NCBI GenBank assembly: GCA_029553375.1
Contig: JAKPCH010000037.1
Location: forward strand, 1-35,600
From: Deltaproteobacteria bacterium
Lineage (GTDB): Bacteria > Desulfobacterota > Syntrophia > Syntrophales > UBA8958
Direction of reading: 5' to 3'
DNA: 35,600 nt
The first letter of the stretch is position 1. Each line of letters starts with the position of its first letter. The notes beneath the pieces were generated by a model that was not told where the DNA came from, searched no databases, and worked only from the letters and a program-made list of their open reading frames with translations. Position numbers and translations under genes: made by a program. Positions 20,868-29,054 of the stretch are shown one piece after another.

Positions 20868-21554
20868 ATGGCCGAAACATTACGGGACAGCGATTTTTAC
20901 ACCCGTCCGCACCTGGACATCTCGGCCCTCGTCACCGTCGACCTCCAGAACGACTTCGCCCTCCCCGGGGGATCGGCCTTCGTCCCCGGCACCCCCGAGA
21001 TCGTCCCCAACGCGGCGCGCCTTGTAGAGGCCTACCGTCGGCGCCGCCTTCCCGTTGTCCATATCGTCCGCCTCTACCTCCCCGACGGGTCGAATGTGGA
21101 CAACTGCCGACGGTTCCTCGTCGAGGGGGGGAAGGCGATCGTCCGCCCGGGAAGCGACGGGGCCGAGATCGTCGACGCCCTCAAACCCTCCCCCTCGGTT
21201 CGCCTTCACGGGCCCACCCTCCTGGCGGGGGACCTTCAACACCTGGGCGAGGCCGAGGCGGTGATCTACAAGCCCCGCTGGGGGGCCTTCTACCGGACAC
21301 GCCTGGAAGAACACCTCCGTTCCCTCGGGATCGACACCATCGTCGTGGCGGGCTGCAACTATCCGAACTGCCCTCGCGCCACCGTCTACGAGGCAAGCGA
21401 ACGTGACTTCCGTCTGGTCCTCGCCGCGGACGCCGTCTCGGGCCTCTACGAACGGGGGCGGGAAGAGATGGCAAAGATAGGGGTGAGCTTGTGGACGACG
21501 GACGAGATCATCGCGGCCCTTGCCCGCATTCCTCCAAAGGAGAAGAACCAATGA
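20868..21554 (+). CDS. Cysteine hydrolase, isochorismatase-like family
   Basis: A 228-residue member of the isochorismatase-like superfamily. The Asp-Lys-Cys catalytic set is visible: Asp25 in VTVDLQNDF, Lys135 in YKPRWGAF and Cys163 in VVAGCNYPNCPR, with a second cysteine at 168. The presence of the Cys nucleophile points to an amidohydrolase such as a nicotinamidase, ureidoacrylate or N-carbamoyl amidohydrolase rather than a true isochorismatase, but the substrate cannot be read from sequence. It lacks a signal peptide. The ATG follows AGAGGAAAAGG. Its stop overlaps the start of the PEP carboxylase gene (ATGA), so the two are co-translated. A nitrogen-salvage role would suit the neighbourhood but is inference. 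Confidence 0.82.
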   Translation: MAETLRDSDFYTRPHLDISALVTVDLQNDFALPGGSAFVPGTPEIVPNAARLVEAYRRRRLPVVHIVRLYLPDGSNVDNCRRFLVEGGKAIVRPGSDGAEIVDALKPSPSVRLHGPTLLAGDLQHLGEAEAVIYKPRWGAFYRTRLEEHLRSLGIDTIVVAGCNYPNCPRATVYEASERDFRLVLAADAVSGLYERGREEMAKIGVSLWTTDEIIAALARIPPKEKNQ

Positions 21555-23014
21555 ATCCGGCGATCCCCCGCTGCATGAGCACCCAGCACCCCGATAACGT
21601 GACGGTGCCTTTCTTCGCCTCCTCCCCCATCCTCGCCGGCGAGGACGAGATCCGGGAGGCCTTCTACGCCTTCTCCCACCTGGGGTGCGACGAACAGATG
21701 TGGGATGTGGAGGGGAAAGACATAGACGCCCATGTCATCAGAAAGTTCCTCACCTTCTACCCCGATTACTTCTCCACAACGGTCCTCGGCCGGGACGTGC
21801 GGGTCACCCTGAGGGTCCCCAACCCCCTCTGCGAGAAGGCCGAGGCAAAAATCCTCCTCGAGACCCTCGAGAGCATCCCGCGCTCTACGGATACGGCACG
21901 CCTTTTCTACGGCACGGACGTCGTCCCCATCTTCGAGGTCATCATGCCCATGACGATGTCGGTCGAGTGTATCAACCGCGTCTACCGGTACTATCTCCAC
22001 CACATATCGGCGAGGCAGGACGTCCGCCTCCAGGAGGACGACATCACCATCAAGGAGTGGGTCGGCGACTTCAGCCCCGCCCGCATCGACGTGATCCCCC
22101 TCATTGAGGACGTGCCCACCATGCTGCGGTCGGCCGAAATCGTCGCCGAATACCTGGCCGACAAGGAGATAAGGGATCAGCGGGTCTTTCTGGCCCGTTC
22201 CGACACGGCGATGAACTACGGCTGCATCGCGGCGGCCCTGGCGAACAAGATCGCCCTCGCCCGCCTCGATGAACTGGCCCGGCGCACAGGGGTCCGCATC
22301 CACCCCATCCTCGGTATGGGCTCGGCACCCTTCCGGGGCGGCCTGACCCCACAGACGGTCATCAGGACGGGGGCCGAGTATCCGAGCGTGGTGACCTTCA
22401 CTATCCAGTCGGCCTTCAAGTTCGACTACCCCGTCGAGGAGGTCAGAGGGGCCTGCCACTACCTCAAGACCAGGGAGATCAAAGGGGCGTCACCAATCGA
22501 CGCCCCCCGGGCCCTGGAGATCTTGGAACGATACAGCGACCGTTACCGGAAGGTCGTCGTTTCCCTGGCGCCCCTCATCAACCTGGCGGCCAAGTACGTC
22601 CCCCCGCGGCGGGCGCGCAAGCTCCACATCGGCCTCTTCGGCTACGCCCGGGGCCTCGACGGCGTCTCCCTCCCCCGGGCCATTTCCTTCACCTGCGCCC
22701 TCTACTCCCTCGGCCTGCCCCCGGAGCTGATCGGCCTCGACAGCCTCACGGACGAGGACCTGTCCTTCATCCGCGACTGCTACCCGTCATTCGAGGCGAA
22801 ACTGGCCCAGGCCCTCGCCTTTGCCGACCTGGAATGCCCCCTCATGGGTGATTCCCTGCGTCGGGCCATCGAGAGGATCGCCCCGCCCTTTGAAGCCGAC
22901 GAGGAACATATCCGGCTCTCCCGCCATATCCGTGCCTCCCTCGACAAGGGCAACACGGCCTTGACGGAGGATCTCGTCCTCCGGGCGGCACGGATCCGCC
23001 GCTTCCTGGGCTAG
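21551..23014 (+). CDS. ppcA: Phosphoenolpyruvate carboxylase, archaeal type
   Basis: A 487-residue PEP carboxylase of the short archaeal type (about 490-520 residues; the usual bacterial enzyme is near 900). It starts with the family hallmark IPRCMSTQHPDNV, and LGMGSAPFRGGLTP is also characteristic. It carboxylates PEP to oxaloacetate, refilling the TCA cycle and providing carbon for aspartate and glutamate. The ATG at 21551 is preceded by AAGGAG and overlaps the upstream stop by four bases. At the 3' end the stop interlocks with that of the convergent helicase gene in the single tetramer CTAG (23011-23014). I see no allosteric tail or frame damage. Confidence 0.93.
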   Translation: MNPAIPRCMSTQHPDNVTVPFFASSPILAGEDEIREAFYAFSHLGCDEQMWDVEGKDIDAHVIRKFLTFYPDYFSTTVLGRDVRVTLRVPNPLCEKAEAKILLETLESIPRSTDTARLFYGTDVVPIFEVIMPMTMSVECINRVYRYYLHHISARQDVRLQEDDITIKEWVGDFSPARIDVIPLIEDVPTMLRSAEIVAEYLADKEIRDQRVFLARSDTAMNYGCIAAALANKIALARLDELARRTGVRIHPILGMGSAPFRGGLTPQTVIRTGAEYPSVVTFTIQSAFKFDYPVEEVRGACHYLKTREIKGASPIDAPRALEILERYSDRYRKVVVSLAPLINLAAKYVPPRRARKLHIGLFGYARGLDGVSLPRAISFTCALYSLGLPPELIGLDSLTDEDLSFIRDCYPSFEAKLAQALAFADLECPLMGDSLRRAIERIAPPFEADEEHIRLSRHIRASLDKGNTALTEDLVLRAARIRRFLG

Positions 23015-24702
23015 GGGCTTCCGGTCAGGCCGTCCCGGCCGTGGTCGTCGAGGATCTTAAGGATCCGCTCCACGTTGAAGACCCGTCGGGCCCGGCGCGT
23101 CAGGCAGAGGGCCTCCAGACCGATGAAGGAGCGGCCCTCGTATTCCATGTCCCCCACGTACAGGGGCTTGACGACCCGCCGGGACATCTCGTCCCGGGCC
23201 TTCAGGTAGACGATGGCCACCTCCTCGCCCCGGCGGGCGGCCTCCTTCAGACGGCGGATCTTGTCTTCCAGGGTCCAGTCCTCCCGGGCGAGGCGGTACT
23301 TGAGGTCGGTCAGGAAGCGGGCGACCCGCCAATCCGTTTTGATGTGATGGCGACGCAGGGGCCTCTTGAGAACCAGCCCCTCCAGGGAGGTGCAGCGTGA
23401 GAGGGCGACGTACATCTGTCCGGGGGCGAAGGTCCCCCGGCCGACGTCGATGATCACCCGGTCGAAGGTCTTGCCCTGGCTCTTGTGGATCGTGACGGCG
23501 AAGGCGAGGCGCAGGGGGTACTGGGTGAAAGAGCCGATCGCCTCGGAGGCCAGGTCGTTGCCCTTGAGAAAGAACCGGTAGATTTCCCAGGTGTGGGGTG
23601 GGATCTCCACCTTTTTCCCGTCCTCGAGGACGGCGGCGACGAGGGTTCTGCCTTCGGGGTCCTTGGGGAACCCCGTCACCTTCCCGATGGTCCCGTTGAC
23701 CCAGCGCCGCTCGGGGTCGTTGTTCAGCAGCATGACCTGGGCCCCTTTCTTCAGGCAGAGCTCCGGGGCCGTCGGCAGGTATTCACGCCCGAACTCCCCC
23801 GTGATCACGCCCCGGAAACGACGCCTCCTGCCGGGCAGGGCCTCGAGACGCCCGTCGTTGATGGCGTCGGCGAGATCGTTGGTCGCCGTCAGGTGGATGA
23901 AGCCGTCGTCGTGACCCGCGAAGTCCGGGTCGCAGCGGGTGTTGAGGTGGTCGAGGTCTTCCATTGTCACCGTCCCGTTGCGGACGGCATTGAGGAGGCG
24001 GACGAAACCGGCGTCCCTCTGCCTATAGACCTTCTCGAGTTCCACGAAGGCCATGTCCAATCCCTCCATGACCTCGGCGCTGAAGAAATAGGGCGTCGCG
24101 TAACGGTCCCGGAAGACGGGCCTCGTCTCGGCGGTGACGACGGGGGGAAGCTGGTAGAGGTCGCCGATGAAGATCATCTGGACTCCCCCGAAGGGTCTCG
24201 ACCCATCGGGGCCGTTGAGGCGCAGGAACCTGTCCACGCAGTCCAGGAGGTCCGCCCGGACCATGGAGACCTCGTCGATGACCACCGTCCGCAGGCGACG
24301 GTAGAGGCGGCGGGCCTCGCCCGTGACGGGCTCCACGATGGAGGCGGGGGTCACGTCGGGGGGAAACCGGAAGAAGGAATGGATAGTCTGCCCCCGGACG
24401 TTGAGGGCCGCCACCCCCGTGGGGGCCAAGACGACGATGGGCTTGCGGGTCTGACTCCGGAAATGGTCCAGGAGAGTCGATTTACCCGTCCCCGCCCGGC
24501 CCGTGACGAAGACGTGACGATCCGTCCCCTCCATGACCTCCAAGGCGGCCAGAAAGGCGGGATTGAGCTCTATGGCCGGGGTGTCCACGACCCTACCCGA
24601 CATCACCACGCCGGGGTCCGTCGGCGCCGGCCCCGGCCCTGCCGGAATAGATCGGGACATGAGGAAGAAATCATCATGGCCTCTTTTCCCTCTACCTTCC
24701 AT
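23011..24702 (-). CDS. PIF1-like DNA helicase with C-terminal WYL domain
   Basis: A 563-residue superfamily 1B helicase. Walker A GRAGTGKS is at 68-75, VLAPTGVAAL at 91-100, Walker B VIDEVS at 141-146, and GDLYQLPPV soon after; motif VI-like YVALSRCTSLEGL is near 420, all typical of PIF1/RecD2. Residues about 493-553 match the WYL domain pattern (VAIVYLKARDEM, KPLYV, a second beta pair, then RRVFNVERI). PIF1-WYL fusions are known, one having been characterised from Thermotoga elfii, where WYL acts as a single-strand DNA-binding module. The start is ATG at 24702, overlapping the upstream stop as TGATG; GTG at 24705 is an alternative. It is coupled to a MocA-like gene, with no obvious functional link. 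Confidence 0.87.
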   Translation of the reverse strand: MEGRGKRGHDDFFLMSRSIPAGPGPAPTDPGVVMSGRVVDTPAIELNPAFLAALEVMEGTDRHVFVTGRAGTGKSTLLDHFRSQTRKPIVVLAPTGVAALNVRGQTIHSFFRFPPDVTPASIVEPVTGEARRLYRRLRTVVIDEVSMVRADLLDCVDRFLRLNGPDGSRPFGGVQMIFIGDLYQLPPVVTAETRPVFRDRYATPYFFSAEVMEGLDMAFVELEKVYRQRDAGFVRLLNAVRNGTVTMEDLDHLNTRCDPDFAGHDDGFIHLTATNDLADAINDGRLEALPGRRRRFRGVITGEFGREYLPTAPELCLKKGAQVMLLNNDPERRWVNGTIGKVTGFPKDPEGRTLVAAVLEDGKKVEIPPHTWEIYRFFLKGNDLASEAIGSFTQYPLRLAFAVTIHKSQGKTFDRVIIDVGRGTFAPGQMYVALSRCTSLEGLVLKRPLRRHHIKTDWRVARFLTDLKYRLAREDWTLEDKIRRLKEAARRGEEVAIVYLKARDEMSRRVVKPLYVGDMEYEGRSFIGLEALCLTRRARRVFNVERILKILDDHGRDGLTGSP

Positions 24703-25310
24703 CACATAGGCGGCGGGAGGCGCCGCGTCAACTTATAGTAGTCCCCTGCCGTGTCCGCGTCCATGACGCAATGGGGGTCTTTCACCTCCACCGCCGTCGT
24801 CAGGCCCCGGTAGAGGGCGAGGAGCCCCCTGAGTCCCCCCGACCCCCCATACCGCAAGATCGAGGGGACCAGGGCGGTGGAGATGAGAGGGGGATGGCCG
24901 AAGCGCCCGGCGTAAACGGGCCGGCACACGCACGTGGGGAAGCGGTGGAAGGCGGCCAGGAGTTCCTCCAGGGTCTCAGGGGCGACAAGGGGGATGTCGA
25001 CGGGGAGGACGAAGAAGGCCCTGCCGCGCGGACCGAGATGGCGGACCCCCACCTGGATCGAGGAAAACATCCCCGCCTCGTAAGTCTCGTTGACGACGCG
25101 ACGAACCCCGTGCCGATCGAGGACCCCACTGAGGCGGTGGGCTTCATGGCCCACCACGACCAGGATGTCCCAGATGCCGACCCCCTGGAAGAGGCCGATG
25201 ATCCTCTCGATGAAGGTCTCGCCTCCCAGGGGCATAAGGGCCTTGAAGTCCCCCATGCGGGACGATCTGCCGGCGCAGGGTATGAGGGCCGAAAACTCCG
25301 GGTCCTTCAC
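24702..25310 (-). CDS. MobA/MocA-like nucleotidyltransferase
   Basis: A 202-residue NTP transferase. The nucleotide-binding signature CAGRSSRMGDFKALMPLGG is at 12-30, with VDIP (104-107) as the metal-binding acidic segment and GRFGHPPLIS later, as in MocA (molybdenum cofactor cytidylyltransferase). It probably attaches CMP to molybdopterin for the hydroxylase encoded divergently 119 bases away, since that family often uses molybdopterin cytosine dinucleotide. The start codon is GTG at 25310 with GGGTGAG just upstream. Related enzymes act on other small phospho-substrates, so the cofactor role rests on context. The stop overlaps the start of the PIF1-WYL helicase gene. Confidence 0.8.
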   Translation of the reverse strand: MKDPEFSALIPCAGRSSRMGDFKALMPLGGETFIERIIGLFQGVGIWDILVVVGHEAHRLSGVLDRHGVRRVVNETYEAGMFSSIQVGVRHLGPRGRAFFVLPVDIPLVAPETLEELLAAFHRFPTCVCRPVYAGRFGHPPLISTALVPSILRYGGSGGLRGLLALYRGLTTAVEVKDPHCVMDADTAGDYYKLTRRLPPPM

Positions 25311-25374
25311 CTCACCCTTCCTCCGCGTAAAATGCCTGTTGAACCACCCTTGAAGCCATGTTAAGAGGGCCTGT

Positions 25375-25399
25375 GGGGACCTTTATCACAAAGCCCCCC
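25375..25399 (+). other. Hairpin in the mocA-hydroxylase divergent region
   Basis: GGGG (25375-25378) and CTTT (25381-25384) pair with AAAG (25390-25393) and CCCC (25395-25398) around loop ATCAC, ending about 30 bases before the hydroxylase large-subunit start. The 119-base divergent region shows no clear -35/-10 pair. It could be an operator or mRNA leader structure. Confidence 0.3.
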
Positions 25400-25429
25400 T
25401 AAAAACATCCCCGTGAGGCAACGACGGCC

Positions 25430-27709
25430 ATGAAGTCCCTCATCCCTGAAATCGGCACCTCCCTGCCCCGGGCGGACGGTGCGGCCAAGGCGAGGGGTGC
25501 GGAACGTTACGCCGCGGATCACTACGGCGACGGCCTCCTGTGGGCGGGCGTCAAACGGGCCGGCATACCCCACGGCCGTATCCGAGGCCTCGACGTCGGC
25601 CGGGCCCGGGCCCTCGAGGGCGTCGTGGCCGTCCTCACGGGCCGGGACGTCCCTGGCACCAATCGCCAGGGGATCGTCCACAAGGATCAACCCGTCCTAT
25701 GCGACGACAAGGTCCGCCACTGCGGCGACCCTGTCGCCCTCGTCGTGGCCGAAAGCCGGGAGGTCCTGAAAGAGGCCCTGGGTCTAATCCAGGTCGACAT
25801 CGAGGCCCTGCCGGGTGTCTTCGCCATCGACGACGCCCTTCGCCCCGGGGCACCTCTGGTCCACGAGGGACGGGAAGGCGGCAACGTCCTGATCGCGGCG
25901 ACGGTCGCCGCCGGAGACCTCGAGGGTGCCCTCGGCGAGTGCGACGTCGTCATCGAGGAGACCTTCGAGGTCCCCGTCGTGGCCCACGCCTTTTTGGAGA
26001 CGGAAAACGGTGTCGCCTGGCAGGAACCCGACGGGAGGATCGTCCTGGTCGTCTCCACCCAGGCCCCCTTCCGCGACCGCTTCGAAATCGGCCATGCCCT
26101 CGGCATCCCCGTGGATAAACTCCGCGTCGTCAGTCCCTTTCTCGGCGGGGGCTTCGGGGGCAAGGACGGCGCCACCGTCCAGTGCCTCCTCGCCCTGGCG
26201 GCGATGAGGGCGGGGGGACGGCGCGTCAAGATGTGGTGGGACCGCGAGGAGAGCATGGCGGCGGGTTACAAGCGTCATGCCGTGCGCATGGTCTACCGTC
26301 TCGGCGCAAAGGCGGACGGGACGCTCCACGCCCTTGTCTGCCGCGTCTATTACGACACGGGGGCCTACGCCCACCTGGGGGGAGAGGTCATGGCCCTGGG
26401 CATGGAGCACGCCGCCGGCCCCTACCGGATCCCCCACACCCTCGTCGAAGGCTTATGCGTTTACACCAACAACCCCATCGCCGGAGCCATGCGCGCCTTC
26501 GGCGTCGCCCAGGTCAGCTTCGCCTTCGAGGGGATGATGGAACGCCTGGCGAAGAGGCTGGGCGTCGATCCCCTCTCCCTGAGGTTGAAAAACGCCCTGC
26601 GACGCGGGGACAAAAACGGGGCGGGTGTGACCATGACCAATTCCACGGGGATCGTCCCGTGCCTGGAGGCCGTCGGCCGCCATCCCCTCTGGAGGGGGAG
26701 GGAAGAATGGACGGCCGCGGCGGGTCCCTTCAAGAAGAGGGGTGTCGGCGTCGCCGCCGTCTGGAACGCCATGGGCTACGGACGGGGGTTGCCCGATTCG
26801 GCCATCGCCAAGGTGGAGCTGGCCCAGGACGGCAGGATCCGCACCTACTGCGGCGTCTCGGACATGGGCCAGGGTAACGCCACGGCCTTCATTCAGATCT
26901 CGGGAAACATCCTCTCCCAGCCCGTCGAATCCATCGACCTCGTCATGCCCGACACGGACCGGACCCTGCCCTCCGGCTCCTCGGCGGCCAGCCGCACCAC
27001 CTACACCTACGGCAACGCCCTGATCAGGGCCTGCGAAGAGCTCAGGAGGAGGATCATCGGTCGCGCGGCCCTCATCCTCTTCGCCGATACCGTCGAGGAC
27101 CTGGAGCTCCTCCCGGGCCGGGTGAGACACCTCAAGACGGGTAAGGAGGTCCCCCTGACGCTCCTCGCCTCCCTGATGCCGCCGGAAGACCGGGTCTGCA
27201 TCAGCCAGTTCATCATGCCCGTCTCCCGCGACGGCCTGGATACGGGCAAGGCCTTCGTCATCGGCTTTCCCCACCTCCTCTTCTCCTATGCCGCCCACCT
27301 GGCGGCCGTCGAGGTCGACGAACTCACGGGGGCCCTGGAGGTCAAGGCCTATTTCGCCGCCACGGAGGCCGGGCGGGTGATAAATCCCCAGTCTTTTGAA
27401 CAACAGGTGGAGGGGGCCATCGCCCAGGGTATAGGCTACGCCCTCCACGAGGAGATCGGCCTCCATCGGGGCCGCATCGTCAATCCCGATCTCGCCACCT
27501 ATATCATCCCCACGGCCGAGGACATCCCGGACATAACCTCCCTGGTTGTGGAAACCTTCGAGACCTCTGGGCCTTTCGGGATGAAGGGTGTGGGCGAGGT
27601 CTGCATCAACGGCCCCCTGCCGGCCATCGCCGGGGCCCTCGCCGCCGCCTGCGGTGTCTGGATGAACAGGGCGCCCCTGACGGCCCCGAGGATCCTGGCG
27701 GCCCTTTAG
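25430..27709 (+). CDS. Molybdenum hydroxylase large (molybdopterin-binding) subunit, xanthine dehydrogenase family
   Basis: A 759-residue large subunit of the xanthine dehydrogenase/aldehyde oxidase family. The N-terminal a/b-hammerhead domain is followed by molybdopterin-binding segments GGGFGGK (about 239-245), AMRAFGVAQ and DMGQGNAT. The C-terminal KGVGEVCINGPLP contains Glu723, at the position of the catalytic Glu that activates the Mo-bound hydroxyl. The enzyme hydroxylates an aromatic N-heterocycle or aldehyde with water as oxygen source. The substrate is not readable; purines are possible. The start ATG has only a weak GTGAGG upstream. It heads an operon with the [2Fe-2S] and FAD subunits. 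No XdhC/CoxI maturation factor is present in the window. Confidence 0.9.
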   Translation: MKSLIPEIGTSLPRADGAAKARGAERYAADHYGDGLLWAGVKRAGIPHGRIRGLDVGRARALEGVVAVLTGRDVPGTNRQGIVHKDQPVLCDDKVRHCGDPVALVVAESREVLKEALGLIQVDIEALPGVFAIDDALRPGAPLVHEGREGGNVLIAATVAAGDLEGALGECDVVIEETFEVPVVAHAFLETENGVAWQEPDGRIVLVVSTQAPFRDRFEIGHALGIPVDKLRVVSPFLGGGFGGKDGATVQCLLALAAMRAGGRRVKMWWDREESMAAGYKRHAVRMVYRLGAKADGTLHALVCRVYYDTGAYAHLGGEVMALGMEHAAGPYRIPHTLVEGLCVYTNNPIAGAMRAFGVAQVSFAFEGMMERLAKRLGVDPLSLRLKNALRRGDKNGAGVTMTNSTGIVPCLEAVGRHPLWRGREEWTAAAGPFKKRGVGVAAVWNAMGYGRGLPDSAIAKVELAQDGRIRTYCGVSDMGQGNATAFIQISGNILSQPVESIDLVMPDTDRTLPSGSSAASRTTYTYGNALIRACEELRRRIIGRAALILFADTVEDLELLPGRVRHLKTGKEVPLTLLASLMPPEDRVCISQFIMPVSRDGLDTGKAFVIGFPHLLFSYAAHLAAVEVDELTGALEVKAYFAATEAGRVINPQSFEQQVEGAIAQGIGYALHEEIGLHRGRIVNPDLATYIIPTAEDIPDITSLVVETFETSGPFGMKGVGEVCINGPLPAIAGALAAACGVWMNRAPLTAPRILAAL

Positions 27710-27741
27710 GCCCCAGGGGAGGAAAAGGGGGAGGCGGGCTC

Positions 27742-28212
27742 ATGAGGATCACCTTCGTCCTGAACGGAGAGGAAAGACACGTGGAATGCCTGCCGGACCG
27801 GCGGGTCGTGGACCTCCTGAGGGAGGACTTCGGCCTCACGGGGACCAAGGAGGCCTGCGGCACGGGGGAATGCGGCGCCTGCACGATCCTGGTGGACGGC
27901 GAGACGAGGCTCTCCTGCCTCATGCTGGCGGCCCAGCTCGAGGGGCGGTCCGTCACGACCATCGAGGGCCTCGGTGCCGAGGGATGCCTTCACCCCCTCC
28001 AGGAGGCCTTCGTCCAATGCGGCGCCGTCCAATGCGGTTACTGCTCCCCCGGGATGATCCTGACGGCGCTGGCCCTCATCAAGGAAAACCCGGCCCCGAC
28101 GCGGGAAGAGATCCGGAAGGCCCTCTCGGGAAACCTCTGTCGCTGCACGGGATACCAGAAGATCGTGGACGCCGTGGAGGAGGCGGCTCGGGTGACGAGG
28201 GGGGGGCAATGA
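27742..28212 (+). CDS. Molybdenum hydroxylase [2Fe-2S] subunit
   Basis: A 156-residue small subunit. The plant-type ferredoxin cluster is bound by Cys39, 44, 47 and 59 (CGTGECGACTIL and SCLML). The second cluster, typical of this family, is bound by Cys98, 101, 133 and 135 (QCGYCSPGM and NLCRCTGY). It relays electrons from the Mo site to FAD. The ATG follows a GGGGGAGG run and lies 32 bases after the large-subunit stop; its own stop overlaps the FAD-subunit start (ATGA). Length and cysteine spacing are normal for CoxS/XdhC-type small subunits. Confidence 0.95.
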   Translation: MRITFVLNGEERHVECLPDRRVVDLLREDFGLTGTKEACGTGECGACTILVDGETRLSCLMLAAQLEGRSVTTIEGLGAEGCLHPLQEAFVQCGAVQCGYCSPGMILTALALIKENPAPTREEIRKALSGNLCRCTGYQKIVDAVEEAARVTRGGQ

Positions 28213-29042
28213 CGGACGTCCTTGCGCCGAAGACCCTGGAGGAACTGTGGTCGTTTTTGGAGAACGAACCGGAAGGTAAGGTCTACGCCGGGGGCACGGA
28301 TCTCCTCGTCTGGAGGCGGGCCCGGGGCGGGCACCATGGGCCCCTGATCTGCCTGGAGAGGATCGACGAGTTAAAGGGTGTCCGGGAGGAGCCCGGCGGC
28401 CTCTGGATCGGTGCGGCCACGACCCACCGTCGCCTCCTCGACGACCCCCGGATCCGCGACGGGTTCCCCGTCCTGGCCCAGGCCTTGGCGGTGTTGGGGT
28501 CCCCCCCGGTCCGCAACATGGGGACCATCGGCGGTAACATCTGCACGGCCTCCCCCGCCGGCGACACACTCCCGCCCCTCTACGTCCTCGGCGCCGAGGT
28601 TCTTCTCCTCTTCCGCGGCGGGGAGCGCGCCGTCCCCGTTGCCTCCTTCATCAAGGGGCCGGGTCTGACGGCGCTGGAGAGGGGCGAGATCGTCTCGGGG
28701 GTCAGGATCAGGTACCCGGCGGGATTCAACCGCCACCACTTCGAAAAGGTGGGCCAGCGTAAGGCCCTGGCCATCGCCGTGGCCAGCCTGGCCGCCCTGA
28801 TGGCCGTCTCGGCATCCGGTGAGATCGAGGCGGTCCGCCTCGCCTGGGGTAGTGTCGGTCCCACGGTGGTCACCTCCCCCGAGGTCGAGGCGGCCCTGAC
28901 GGGCAGGCCCCTGTGTCTGGCCACCCTCCGGGAGGCGGCGGCCCTGGCCCGGGAGGTCTGCCGTCCCATCGACGACCTGAGGGCGACGGCGGCCTATAGG
29001 CGCCAGGTGGCCGGGAACCTCTTGCTGCGCCTCGGGATTTGA
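28209..29042 (+). CDS. Molybdenum hydroxylase FAD-binding subunit
   Basis: A 277-residue medium subunit of the CoxM/XdhB type. The FAD-binding motifs are AGGTDLL (27-33) and NMGTIGGNICTASPAGD (103-119). A C-terminal CO-dehydrogenase-flavoprotein domain follows, with KVGQRKALAIA in the middle. It takes electrons from the [2Fe-2S] subunit and passes them to NAD or another acceptor. The ATG overlaps the previous stop by four bases. The subunit order large-small-medium is one of several found in this family. The chain is slightly short but has all expected motifs. Confidence 0.92.
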   Translation: MTDVLAPKTLEELWSFLENEPEGKVYAGGTDLLVWRRARGGHHGPLICLERIDELKGVREEPGGLWIGAATTHRRLLDDPRIRDGFPVLAQALAVLGSPPVRNMGTIGGNICTASPAGDTLPPLYVLGAEVLLLFRGGERAVPVASFIKGPGLTALERGEIVSGVRIRYPAGFNRHHFEKVGQRKALAIAVASLAALMAVSASGEIEAVRLAWGSVGPTVVTSPEVEAALTGRPLCLATLREAAALAREVCRPIDDLRATAAYRRQVAGNLLLRLGI

Positions 29043-29054
29043 GGAGACCACTTG

